Assembly (NCBI GenBank): GCA_003427395.1
Contig: BFEA01000160.1
Span: 346,881-371,880 of the forward strand
Direction of reading: 5' to 3'
From: Chara braunii
Taxonomy: Eukaryota > Streptophyta > Charophyceae > Charales > Characeae
DNA: 25,000 bases
Shown: piece by piece, positions 8,967 through 18,640 of the stretch
Position numbering within the stretch: the stretch's first letter is position 1
Layout of the letters: each line of letters starts with the position of its first letter
Position numbers and translations under genes: made by a program
Notes under the pieces: generated by a model
What the model saw: the letters and a program-made list of their open reading frames with translations, nothing else
What the model was told of the DNA's origin: nothing
Databases searched by the model: none

Positions 8967-10241
8967 ATGAGCTCGCTACCCCATCTTTTTGACCATGATC
9001 TCCCAATTGCACAGGACCGAGATCAACTCTGTGAATATGCGGCAATATACAACCACGACATTCTAACCACCAGGCGTCCAAACGAGGACATAACAGTGGA
9101 TCTCTCAGAGAATTCAAATCACTGGTCTGCGTTTACAGCTAGACTTTCTACACAGGGAAGATTAGATATGGACCGCCAAGTCACTGAGGAAGAAGTCTGG
9201 GAAGCACTGCGTTCGATGACTCATGGTAAAGCCCCTGGGAACGATGGGTTCCCAGTGGAGTTATATGCAATCATTTGGGATGATATTAAGGGAGAACTAA
9301 TTGATATTTATAATCAGGCTCTCTTAGGTAAAAACCTGTTAAAAGGTATGAGGAATGAGATTATTTCCCTACTGTACAAAAAAGGAGACCGCGTCGAGAT
9401 TCGGTACTGGCGTCCGATCTCAGTTTTAAACGTATCATATAAATTATTAGCAAAGCTGCTTGCGCGTCGTTTGGGTCGACATCTGCCATCTTTAATTAAA
9501 CAAGATCAACCATCCTTTGTACAAGGTCGGTTCATCTTTGATAATATCGTTATAGCAGTGGAAGCTCTGGAGGTGGTGGAAAGAACAAAAGCCAATACTT
9601 CAGTATTAATGCTTGGCCTAGAAAAAGCCTACGATCGTGTTAATTGGACATAGGTTCTCAACACCCTGCGTCATGTAGGTTTTGGGGAGAACATGTGTAA
9701 TCGGGTAGTTGCCCTATACTTCATGTCTACTGCAGCGGTGATGGTCAATGGCAACCTATCAGAAACCTTTTCACTGACTAGGTCTCTACGGTAGGGATGT
9801 CCCCTTGCCCCTCCCTTATTTGTGATCCAATTGGAGATCCTGTTATGCAATATCAGAACCCACCCTCAGATCACTGGGCTCAAGGCAGGCTTTGGGCAAT
9901 GCAAGGTTAAGGCCCTCGCTGATGACTTATTTGCTATTTCTGATAATTTTATTAACTCAATGACAACATTGAAGAAATGTTTAGATGAGTACTTTGAGTT
10001 GTCAGAAGCCTCGGTTAACTGGGTCAAATCAGTATTCTTCCTCCCTGACCCCCATCTACCGGTGGTAAATTGGGGGATGAAGAGAATCATCACGGGTAGT
10101 TCTGAACGCTTTTTAGGAGTTCAAGTACCACTGCTCTCTTGTACAGTAGATCAGGAAAGCATTTTGCTACAATGCATGATTCAGAGAGTATCTACCTCGA
10201 GAAAAAAACCCACATATCCTTATATGGGCGGGTTTTGGTTA
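8967..10241 (+). pseudogene. ORF2 segment: reverse transcriptase
   Basis: One frame holds nearly the full set of LINE reverse transcriptase blocks: HGKAPGNDGFPVELY (9222 on), YWRPISVLNVSYKLLAKLL (9405 on), FVQGRFIFDNIV, LGLEKAYDRVNW (9612 on), RSLR-stop-GCPLAP (9780-9806) and ALADDLF (9915-9935). Two things disable it besides stops. The first catalytic Asp of the D-x-E-K-A-Y-D block is Gly (codon 9615-9617). A TAG stands at 9792-9794, in the block before GCPLAP, where a Gln codon is usual, as a CAG to TAG transition would give. The other two catalytic Asp codons (9921-9926) are kept. Confidence 0.9.
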
Positions 10242-12005
10242 TAAATGAGACTTTGTTTGGCTTACTGTGATTTGTAGCAACAGTCCGCCCGCTGGGAAAA
10301 AGTTTGTGCTCCTTAATCCGACAGCGGATGGCTAAATTCATATTGAAGCCCTTTGCTAGAGAAGAAGAAAACTTCCTCTCTAAAGTTGCTTGGGAACTTT
10401 TGTGTTGCCCCAAAGAGGAGGGGGGCATGAACTTAATTGATCCACAATGAAAGAGTGTAGCAATGTTAATGCTATGGATAGTCAAGGCGATAAGCGCAGA
10501 GGAGGAGGTACACTGGGTTGCACTGGCAGAAACCATTTTGTCCCTGGAATGGAATTTGTCAAGACCATCTGATGTGTGGACCTCTTTACTTATCCCTTCC
10601 TTTTTTAACAGACATGTGAAATCAGACTTCTAGGCAACAGTCATTTTTGCTTGGAAAAAGTTTATGCGTAATGCATGGCTTCACCTTACTACTAAAACGT
10701 AAGTTTTACTACAACCACTGTTTGAAAACCCTGCACATCCGTTGTCCTGATGGCAGGTGGTTTTCTGCAGATATCTCTTGAGGGAGTTTCGACAGAAAAT
10801 AGATAGAAAGAGGTGTCTTGAGAGTAGGTGATTTGTGGAATAAATGGGGAAATCAATGGATGTCCCCCGGGGCCTTGAGGGAGGTGTTGGACTCGGTTTG
10901 GTTTATTGAGGAAAGGTTAAGCTATCTCATAGACGCGATTCCAGAACAATAGAAATGTATTCTCAGTCTGGAGGGGGTAGATCCCCCTGACACCTGGTAT
11001 ATCAGTCGACCATTGGAAACCGCCCCAACCTTCTGGGAGCTTGTGAATATTGATGTGCAAGGTAAAAGGACTTTTCAGTGTTGGGGAAGCAGCAACCCCG
11101 ATTCATCTTCTCTAGTACAACACGTTGGCCCTACTCACCCACTGTTAACAACCGACCTAGCTCAAGTTCGAGTTTGGGAAGACTGCAATGAAGAAGGAAA
11201 CTGGACGTGTGAACTGTTTGTAAAAGGACTGGCAATTGCTGACCTTAAATTGGACCCAAAAGTGTGGGGCTGGAGAGGGGAAGGGACTGGTAGGCAGGAC
11301 AAATCACTGGTATGTTACTTTGTTGAACAAGGGTATTTGGCACTAGCCTCTACCCGAACACCCAGATCTGTTGCAGTAGCTAGATGGATGCAAATGTTAG
11401 ATGTCAATCCTGAGCAGATTGAAAATAAATTGGTCCGTTGCTGAATCCAACCGAAGGCTGCCCCATATACCAGATTGGCAGCTAACCTTTGGATGTTATC
11501 CCTTCTGGCCACTCCATCAACGGTAAACTTGTTCCAAAGAGGAATGAAGGTGGACCTGACATGCAAACGATCTAATTGGGCTTATGAGTCAACTGTACAT
11601 CTGTGGTATGATTGTCCTGCATCAAAAAGAATTTGGGACTGGTGAAATTTCTTCTGGGTCAGCAAGTCAGAAGAAAATTTGGTATGGAACAAAGTTTGGG
11701 TACTCCTAGGGGGTATTCCAGAACACATGAATCTTAAGAAGGTTTGGGGCTACATGACCCAAGCAACAAGAGCGGTGGGCTGTAATGTCATTTGGAAGGA
11801 GAGGAACCTGCGGATTTTTAAGGACAGAGAAATGACAAATAAGGAAATCAGGACCTTGTTCAAATCCTCACTAAGGAGGATCATCCAGGCGGATCGGAGA
11901 AGGAAAGGCCAAGGATCTTGGTTTGGGGCAACCTGGGGGTTGGGTGGGAATCTGGGGAGGTTGGAGGAGGGGAAATTGATCTTCGACAAGTGGTTTTGGG
12001 AGTGA
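10226..12005 (+). pseudogene. ORF2 segment: connection and zf-RVT C-terminus
   Basis: After a frame change at A7 (10202-10208) the reading GRVLVINETLFGLL, AKFILKP and WELLCCPKEEGGMNLID (10226-10440) matches the post-RT region of plant LINEs. The frame returns to that of the RT before 10812 (GVLRVGDLWNKWG). The zf-RVT part reads TCKRSNWAYES then VHLWYDCPASKRIW (about 11560-11640). The second Cys of the usual C-x2-C is Ser. The end carries IWKERNLRIF and KGQGSWFGATWGLGG before TGA at 12003-12005. Confidence 0.75.
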
Positions 12006-12472
12006 GTTAGGGAATATGAACCTGGTACTCAGTTCTGTTGATCCAGAGTAGGACAGCAACAGGGTATTGGAGAGGAGGGAGTACACATTGGTTTCGTGGC
12101 TTTGTGGTGCGCTAAGGTCCACCCGTCGATTTAGACGGTGCACCCGTCGATTTAGACGGGTGTTTTGAAGTAGGTAGATAAGTAGGGTTTGATAGTCTTC
12201 CTCTGCCTTTTTGTTTTTAATTTCTGGTTTGTTAGGTTTTCTGGTCTATGGCTTATTTTTGTTGTGGCGAGTGAGGTTTCAGGACAGTGGCTTAGATTTG
12301 GTCATTTTTGTTCCTAGAGCATCCTCCCGACTCTCATGAGTTGTTATCTTTTAGCGAGCTATAGCTCATAAGCTAAACTGGCTGAGGCTGCCAGGATAAC
12401 TCCGAGTTGAATTGTGAGATCCCCGACCTGGATTTGACCTTGGTAATAATATAATTTTTTATAAATAAATAT
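12006..12472 (+). other. LINE 3' untranslated region
   Basis: Non-coding sequence from the ORF2 stop to the A/T-rich tail. It holds a duplicated hairpin motif (12121-12162) and a conserved terminal block (12387-12429) also found in the truncated LINE at 3701-3743. It ends in GGTAATAATATAA followed by ATAAATAAAT-type sequence. In LINEs with defined 3' ends such blocks are recognised by the reverse transcriptase; that role is inferred. Confidence 0.7.
12121..12162 (+). repeat. Duplicated motif forming a perfect hairpin
   Basis: ACCCGTCGATTTAGACGG occurs at 12121-12138 and 12142-12159. The second copy is within CACCCGTC-GATTTA-GACGGGTG (12141-12162), an exact 8-bp stem with a six-base loop followed by TTTT. 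The first copy forms a shorter version. Confidence 0.85.
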
Positions 12473-12486
12473 AAATAAAAAATATT
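12473..12486. repeat. Possible LINE target-site duplication, right copy
   Basis: Exact copy of the 14 bases at 5255-5268, directly after the A/T-rich LINE tail. The AT-richness limits its weight. Confidence 0.45.
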
Positions 12487-12587
12487 CAGTTTATTTTTAT
12501 GCATAACATAATTTTTTGGGGATTTTTTTTATTATTTTTTTTGTTGGGAAAATAAGGCGACCCGGGCGGCCCGACTGGTAGCCTAGG
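12487..12587 (+). mobile_element. Right arm of the inverted-repeat (MITE-like) element
   Basis: T-rich sequence (12514-12543), then GGCGACCCGGGCGGCCCGA, then CTGGTAGCCTAGG (12575-12587). The last 13 bases are the exact reverse complement of 5189-5201. With the LINE and one duplication removed, the two arms would make an element of about 180 bp, a normal MITE size. No transposase is present. Confidence 0.55.
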
Positions 12588-13397
12588 TACAAACCGAAAG
12601 ATACCCAAAGTGGTCACCCTAATCTTCAACCGACTCTCTAATATTAGTCTCATGTCCCATGACTTCATAACTCTGAACAATTGAGGAAAAAAAAAGGGTC
12701 TACCTGAAGCACACAACATCTGTATGTTATCCTTCGTGTGGTCCAATCACTATACGAATTTTATGAGCGATTTGTGTCTTGCTTGCAACATCAAACATAA
12801 ATTATGTTCTATGACTCTTAAACGTGTTGCGCTTATTTTTGACAAATACTCACCAAGGTTGATCATTTTGTGCCTCCAATTGTTTGAAAATACTTAGCGT
12901 TTTTTCGATGGTTTCTGTTGGCTGGCAAAAAGCAGAGGAAATAACAAGGGGAAGTAAAGGAGTAGGTAAAAATCGCTCGTTTATAAAATTTTCACTTTTT
13001 AAGTCTTTATCTTTTTTTATTTGGTGTTTCTGTATTTTATTTTGTTGATTTTTTTTAAAAAGCAAAACGAAAGCAGATTGACGTAAGGAGCAGGGCGGCA
13101 TTTTATTGCCTTCGTGCAGGTGCCCAACTCTTGGCTTGGAATTTATGCATAATAACGCGAAGCCACAATTGCGTCATGCATTTTGTGTGTAATGATGCCC
13201 TCGTGCATCGCTGTGTTGCTTCTTCTGCGGCGGCAAATTGCGAAGTTGTGATATGGGAAAAAAAAACGAGTTGCATTTGTCAAGCAGAAGAATTTATCGA
13301 CAGTTTGTTTACGATGTTCACATCCATCTAACCATGTGTATTGAAGTCGGGTAGATCAGATTTAACTACTACAACGGCAGTTCATTATCATTTTGAA
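12588..13397. other. No gene recognised
   Basis: AT-leaning sequence with several T and A runs. Short open frames on both strands (61-90 codons) have no motif. I see no splice-flanked exon pattern and no repeat structure. Confidence 0.4.
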
Positions 13398-13860
13398 GCC
13401 CCCTTCTACTGTTTATCGCCCATCTACTCACTCATCAAGTTCCCTCACCCTTTTCCTTCTCTCCTCTCCCTCCTCTCCCTCCTCTCATCATTTTTTCTCA
13501 TCCTACTACTAATCTCTCATCTTTCCTCACACTTCCTACTTATTTATTTTACTTTTTTTCCCTCCTTCCCACTGCTCTCTCTCATATCTCTTACTACTCT
13601 CCACTCATCTTCCACCATCTTTTTCTTTCTATTTTTTGTCACTTACCCTCTTTTACTAATCTCATATTCATCTCTCCACCTTTTTCGTTTTTTTCTCTCC
13701 CATTCTCCCACCCTCCTTTCCTCATCTTTTTTTGTTCCCCAACTAAAACCCTATCATCCCCTCTAACTACCACTTCAAAATCTCTTTACCACTCACCTCT
13801 TTTTTATTTTTCCCAATACTTTCTCAGCCCTCCCTTCACCAACTTTGAATTTTTTTTTTC
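13398..13860. repeat. Pyrimidine-rich tract
   Basis: The plus strand is C/T-dominated with scattered A: CTCTCCTCTCCCTCCTCTCC near 13460-13485 and TTTTTCTCATC-type blocks. A 141-codon frame (13341-13766) translates to Leu/Ser/Phe/Pro and has no other content. It is the opposite strand bias to the purine tract at 1850-2545. Confidence 0.75.
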
Positions 13861-14494
13861 TTATTTAGTGAAATTAGTGTTTTCTTTGATTTTTTATTTT
13901 ATTTTTTCAAAAAGTATATGGTGTCGTAGAGGGTGGAGACCATCAGGAGGTGCTGATATTACTCATCTATTGAGAGGTCAGATGGGTTGTTACGGCCCTA
14001 AGGGGAGTCGCCTTTAGGTGGCACCACGATGACATGACCTATACTAGTGCTCAAATTGCAAGTCGTGATATGCGCCAACACTTAGCGGACTGAACCGAAC
14101 GCTTTTGTGCAGATACTACCCTAACTCTAATATCAAGGATAATCCGGATAGAAATGGGGTCCACGCAGATGCGGTTATCCTACATTTGTGCCTCAGCCTG
14201 CAGATTTTAGTAGGTAGCAAACCACTCACCTTTCCACTAAGGTACGATATCCCTTCTTCCCTCCCTAAGCATAATGCCTCATATCTTACGCTGGCGAAAC
14301 GGTATGGTTGCAACCAATCTTTGCGTAGGCTAAATGTACCATCGGTCATCCTTGATAAACTTTCAGAGGATATTATTAGGAATTTTGTTGGTGATATTGG
14401 TTCGATAATCTGTTTGACGGTTGTAAGATGACAAAAAGCAAAATGGGGATCCGTACACATTGTGCAGGCATCGTCATAATGTGTTGGTAAAATA
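13861..14494. other. No gene recognised
   Basis: A T-rich stretch (to about 13910) leads into mixed sequence. A 108-codon plus frame (14105-14431) and a 132-codon minus frame (14116-14514) overlap here; neither has a motif I know. The minus frame adjoins the integrase fragment but does not continue its conserved pattern, so the integrase seems to be cut off near 14495. Confidence 0.35.
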
Positions 14495-15315
14495 TTAGTC
14501 ACAATTGGAGACAATGCTCTGAGGTAAGCCGTGATCTCTCATGACTCGATCAAAAACGATGGTGGCAGTCTCACGAACGTAAATGTAATAGGAGCACGGA
14601 ACAAAACATGCACACTTTGTGAAGCGATCGACGACGATCAAGATAGCATTATAACCGCTCACATTGCGAGGGTATAGGAGATCAACACACTGACAATCCA
14701 TAGAAATAAACTGACAACGACCCTCACGTATAAATAGAGATTGGAGTGACATGTACAGAACGTGGCTCATATTATTCACTTCCTGGCAGGTAGGACACTC
14801 CTGGACGTAACTCATGACAAGTTCCTTGCACTTCCAATGAACGTACAGACGGCTAACGCGAGCCAACATATTTCAAAAACGCATATGACTTACAACTGTT
14901 CGGTAAAGGAACTCGGTTATGGTTTAAACTCAGAGTTGTCAAAGTGAGGGAACATATAGTACTTACCATGCAAGTACATCAAAACTTTCTTAGTGAGGGA
15001 ATTTGAAGAACCGCTCTTACCACTTTGTAATGGTGTGCGAATGTTGCAATAATTGGGCCGTGGGTGCGAAACGCGCCGGTCACCGAATAATCAATGGTGG
15101 CAAATCGGATGACACTAAGTTGCATGAATTCATGATATGATCAGGGCGGTAGAACAAGGCGTCGGTGACTCGGTTTATTTTACCCTAGATAGGCACGGGG
15201 GATTGAAAGGTCATAATCCACGTCAAGGACTTTGTGGAAGGTTTACCCCATCGATTGTAGGAACTTTGTCGGGATCTAAACGAGGTTCTGGAGACTGTGA
15301 ATTTTCATGTATAAC
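14495..15315 (-). pseudogene. Ty3/gypsy pol fragment: end of RNase H and integrase N-half
   Basis: Read on the minus strand from 15315 downward. YMKIHSLQNL (15315-15286) fits the TDHKSLQ region of Ty3/gypsy RNase H. DVDYDLSIPRAYL then GKINRVTDALFYRPDH (15184-15137) fits the conserved end of RNase H (GKxNxVADALSRRPD), with stops and a one-base frame change. After a spacer with many stops comes integrase (14869-14495): YVQECPTCQ (the zinc-binding CC pair), ISMDCQ (first catalytic Asp), VVDRFTKCACFVP and VMRDHGLPQSIVSNCD. In the last motif the catalytic Asp of SDxD is Asn. Protease, RT, the rest of integrase and LTRs are absent. The element integrates DNA copies in its family; this piece cannot. 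Confidence 0.8.
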
Positions 15316-15347
15316 TTTTTTTTTTTTGAAACCACAAAATCTTTATT
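15316..15347 (-). terminator. Poly(A) signal and A12 tail on minus strand
   Basis: On the minus strand AATAAA (15347-15342) is followed by 14 bases and then twelve A (15327-15316), abutting the Ty3/gypsy fragment. This is the signature of the 3' end of a retroposed polyadenylated RNA whose body would extend toward higher coordinates. I could not find its 5' end or a target duplication. Confidence 0.55.
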
Positions 15348-15562
15348 AGTACATCTCAGTAGTATATCTGATGTGTATGCATGTCCCTCTATGATTATTG
15401 TTTTTTTCATAATTTAACTCAGATTAAGTAAAACAAAAGTTGCATGTGTAAAGACTCATCTATTATTTTCTGTTATTTTGATTCTAACAAACAGGGGTGA
15501 ATTGGGGAACGATGGAGGAAGGTGGTTTTGTCTATGTTCGACTGGGTATTAGAGGGGCTAGA

Positions 15563-16195
15563 CATTGTTTATAAGATAAATAGTCTAACCACTTTGTTTT
15601 GTTATGTTTTTTGAAGGACCAAATATTGTTTCTAAGTTGAATAACTTGGTAGCTATGTTTCCTTGACTTGTTTTCTTTACAACCATACGTTGTTTCCAAG
15701 ATGAATGGTCTGGTTGTTGTTTCTTTGAGGTTTTTACCGCTTGAACTTTTAGAGTCAGACATTACTCCTAAGATGAATTGTCTGGCCGCTGTTCATTTTT
15801 TTGTGGTTTTTAAACATGCTCTGAACATTGTTTCTAAGATGAATGATTCAAGGTGCTATATATATATTTTTTTTACTGAAAAAAAATGGAACATTGTTTC
15901 TAAGATGAATAATTTGTTTTTTTGTTTGTCTCTTATGAGGGAGATTCATGCCAAAAGACTAAGCAGTATTTATAAGGTGAATGATTTAGTCTGCGGCCAG
16001 ACACACTTAATGGAAACTGAGAACATGACTCTCTATATTTTCACTATTTATATATTATAGGAACAAACTTAATCGGACATTTTTTATAAGATGAATGGTC
16101 TGACTATAGCTTTATTACAGACAAGCGAATATAATTAACAATTATAATTAAAGGTAACCTAGTCCGACTGAGTATTATTTCTAAGATGAATCGCA
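15563..16195 (+). repeat. Nine-copy dispersed motif array (ATTGTTTCTAAGATGAAT)
   Basis: Variants of ATTGTTTCTAAGATGAATG start at 15563, 15625, 15689, 15761, 15827, 15893, 15965, 16079 and 16174. They are often preceded by GAC or GAAC and followed by a GTCTG-like tail. Spacings are 62, 64, 72, 66, 66, 72, 114 and 95 bp. Sequence between copies is hardly conserved. Copies 3-8 share one frame, so a 130-codon open frame (15668-16060) repeats VVSKMN/ITPKMN/IVSKMN; I regard this as a by-product, although the spacings by multiples of three are notable. Confidence 0.75.
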
Positions 16196-16347
16196 TAACT
16201 CAATGCCCTATATAAGGTGGGATAAATAGGTAATCATCCGCGAGATCAACCGACTACTTGTATGTGAAAATAACTTGGAATTTTGATAAGAGACTTACCT
16301 TTGTTGCATATGCTTGTTTGACTGTGAGTCTAGCCTGAGTATAACTA

Positions 16348-17095
16348 GAGTTGTCTTTTCATGCTCACAGGTGTTGAAGTCATAAGAGTTTATTCATTTT
16401 TTATCATTTCAAGTTCAGTTGTTCTAACTTCATATTTCAAGTTGAATTTACATAAATTTTGAAATGACACTTTCGCTAAGGGAAGTGGTGTCAAAACTTT
16501 TACAAATCCAAGGAGTTAGTCAAATTTCATCTTTGTAAATATCAGGTTTTGTTCTAACTATATATTGGACTTAATAAATATCTTGAAAACCTACTTCGCT
16601 AAAGAAAGTGTTGTCCAATTTTTACTAAATCCAGCAGTTACACAAAATTTGAATAGTGAATTCAAAACTAGTTTTTTAGATTCATATTTAGCATTGTATA
16701 AATTTTAAAAAGATACTTTCGCTATGGGAAGTGCTACCAAAAGTTTTACAAACCAAAAAATTAGTTGAATTTAGTCTTTGCAAAACTCAAACTTTTGTTT
16801 TTCAACTTATATCTGACTTAATATAAATCAGGGAAGCTTACCCTTCTATGGGAATTGTTGCCTAAATTTTTACTAATTCAGGGAGTTGGGCAAAATTTTA
16901 AATCTTTAAAGTCAAAGTCTTATTTTAGATTGGTATCTGGCTTAATATTAATTATGAAAAGATATTTTTTCTAGAGGGAGTACTTCCAAAATTTTTCTAG
17001 TTTTAATGAGTTAGATTATATTTTGATAGGAGAAACTTTAGCAAGCCACATGCTGTCAAAATTTTTCTTAATTTTATATACTATTTATAGATAAG
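16348..17095 (+). repeat. Degenerate 124-bp tandem array, about six units
   Basis: Units begin with a TTCGCTAAGGGAAGTG-like block at 16472, 16595, 16718, 16842 and 16967 (spacing 123-125 bp), followed by CAAAACTTTTAC-, GAGTTAG- and TTCTAACT...ACTTAATA-like segments in the same order. A weaker unit precedes them from about 16348, recognisable by its second half. The units are strongly diverged but the period is very regular. It is AT-rich and non-coding: an old satellite-like array. Confidence 0.75.
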
Positions 17096-18640
17096 TTTAG
17101 ACTTAGTCTTCAAGTAAGTTATGCGATATGTGATATGAAGATTTTCTCCATACACTTAAGCACTTGCATAGTTTTGGAAATTGACATGTGTTGTGTTTCA
17201 GATCATCTTCAATTATTTTGATTGAAGTCTGGGATGACTAGTTTCAGCTTGATCCTACAAGGATCATCTTCTGTTATCATTGATAACATATTGGTTGTCG
17301 ATTCCTCCGTTCACGACACAACTTTACGTACACCTACGCCTCAACAAGACGGCTTAGTCGATGACTCTTATATGTTTTTTTTCGTATCTTACCCAGACTT
17401 CTTTGTTATTTAAATTGTCACTACACCTTACGTAAAAAACGTCGAGGAACTGGTAGCGTCATTTCACGAAGGGTACTGGTAGCATAGAGTGGAAAACCAG
17501 GTGAATGACAAAAATAAAACTTTCATCAAAAAATTTGAAATGTGTCAAATTTGTGCGACGATTATTTCTCGGTCAAAATGATTTTATTTATTTATTATCA
17601 TATTTTTATTCTTCAAAAATTCTGACCTAATTTACGAACCTCAAATTTTTAGAATTATTGAAAAATTCTTATGATCACGAAAAATCAACAAAGTTGCGAC
17701 TTTCAAATAGCGGGATTGGACTTGTCGGTGAAGAAAGTTCGCCACCCCTCCATAAAACCTAGCCCTAACTCACAGGGCCGAGGGTTTTCGGTTGTCGGGG
17801 GGAGTGGCGGTTTAAAGAACTGAGTGTTTTTTATGGAAAGTTGAACAATGATTGGGGTTGTGTGCGTGAGGCAGGTTGTGAGTTTGCGAAAGTGGTAAAG
17901 TTGACCACATTTGTGTTCGGCAATGTGGATTTTGCGTGTGCACATGTTGTTTGCAGGTTAGTGTTTGGAGCTTGGTGTACAAGCTACAGTTTGGAGACAG
18001 TGAGAATGACACCCCTATGTCGCACGATCTATATACCTGATAAGCTATCTCTTACCTCTTTTAACCTATCTCAAGTTGCGAATGATGTGTAGATGTTGAG
18101 ATATTGGCTTGTTTTTATTTCCTGATTGAACCTTTTTTTTTTTTTACTCATTAAGTTTTATATGTGGACGTTGAGGTCTGTGACATCTGTTAAAGTTAAA
18201 CCCACCGACCTTGTCGAAAACCTCTGAAGATGGAGCCTCTCAAGGTCAGAGGCATGGCCGCCACAAAGGGGTGAAGCCTACCTACCGTTGTGCTCCACAG
18301 GGAGCAGAAGAGGATAGGTTTCGCAATCTTATTTGTGATTGTCAAACATCAAGAAATTAACCTCTCAAGACGAGCGTTAGCCGACGCTTTGGTATCGAAA
18401 GCAATCCTCATAATCATTGAGGACCACGAGGTTATGGGTACATCATAGTACACCATCATTGCAGTTGCTTATGCACTCATGCATCGTTAGTCGATATGAC
18501 AAGGTCTATGTCGCCAAAATATTTATTTAGAGTCTCGAGAGCGACACCCGTTTATTTCTGTTGTTGTATTGGTTGAATGTGGAAAAGGAATTAGGTATGA
18601 TTTACGTGTGAAACTTGATTTTATCTTTTTGAAGTGTATT
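17096..18640. other. No gene recognised
   Basis: AT-rich sequence with occasional GC-rich islands (17740-17815, 18200-18330) and a T13 run (18133-18145). A 63-codon frame at 17222-17413, preceded by a pyrimidine/CAG sequence resembling a 3' splice site (GTGTTTCAG at 17194-17202), could be a stray exon, but it shows no domain and has no partner exon I can identify. Confidence 0.35.

Larger units (their letters stand above)
7794..12005 (+). pseudogene. LINE ORF2 pseudogene (endonuclease-reverse transcriptase)
   Basis: ORF2 of L1-type elements nicks target DNA and reverse-transcribes the LINE RNA at the nick. I start it at ATG 7794, just before the conserved LATWNIRGLG, and end it at TGA 12003-12005: about 1,400 codons, normal for plant L1. 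Domain order is APE-like endonuclease (7794-8530), reverse transcriptase (8967-10130), then a connection and zf-RVT region (10226-12005). Most of it is in one frame (7794, 8775, 8967, 9822, 10812-12005). Excursions run from a T14 run (8011-8024) to an A7 run (8614-8620), and from an A7 run (10202-10208) to about 10740. In-frame stops include 8411, 8772, 8961, 9651, 9792, 10950, 11442 and 11652. It is a clear pseudogene, yet the remaining similarity is high enough that inactivation is not ancient. Confidence 0.9.
5269..12472 (+). mobile_element. L1-type LINE retrotransposon, near full length but inactivated
   Basis: A non-LTR retrotransposon in plus orientation: 5' untranslated region, ORF1 (nucleic-acid-binding protein with zinc knuckle), ORF2 (endonuclease, reverse transcriptase, zf-RVT), 3' untranslated region and an A/T-rich ATAAATAAATAT tail instead of pure poly(A). 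The size, ORF order and domain set fit plant L1 elements. The ends are inferred from the 14-base direct repeat at 5255-5268 and 12473-12486; the true 5' end could lie anywhere between 5269 and about 5380. All ORFs carry stops or frame changes, so the copy cannot encode its proteins. It lies between opposed arms of a small inverted-repeat element, suggesting insertion into that element. Confidence 0.85.

Noticed and set aside
13341-13766. 141-codon Leu/Ser/Phe-rich frame as a membrane protein
   Set aside because: It coincides with a pyrimidine-rich tract that would give this composition in any frame.
14116-14514. Continuation of the Ty3/gypsy integrase
   Set aside because: After SNCD the frame shows none of the expected FW, HPQTDGQTE or E-containing core motifs.
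15668-16060. Open frame with repeated SKMN as a repeat-protein gene
   Set aside because: It needs a non-ATG start in the given reading, the inter-motif residues are not conserved, and copies 1, 2 and 9 of the motif are out of frame.
15563-16195. CRISPR array
   Set aside because: The repeats are degenerate, spacers vary widely in length and the setting is eukaryotic transposon-rich DNA.
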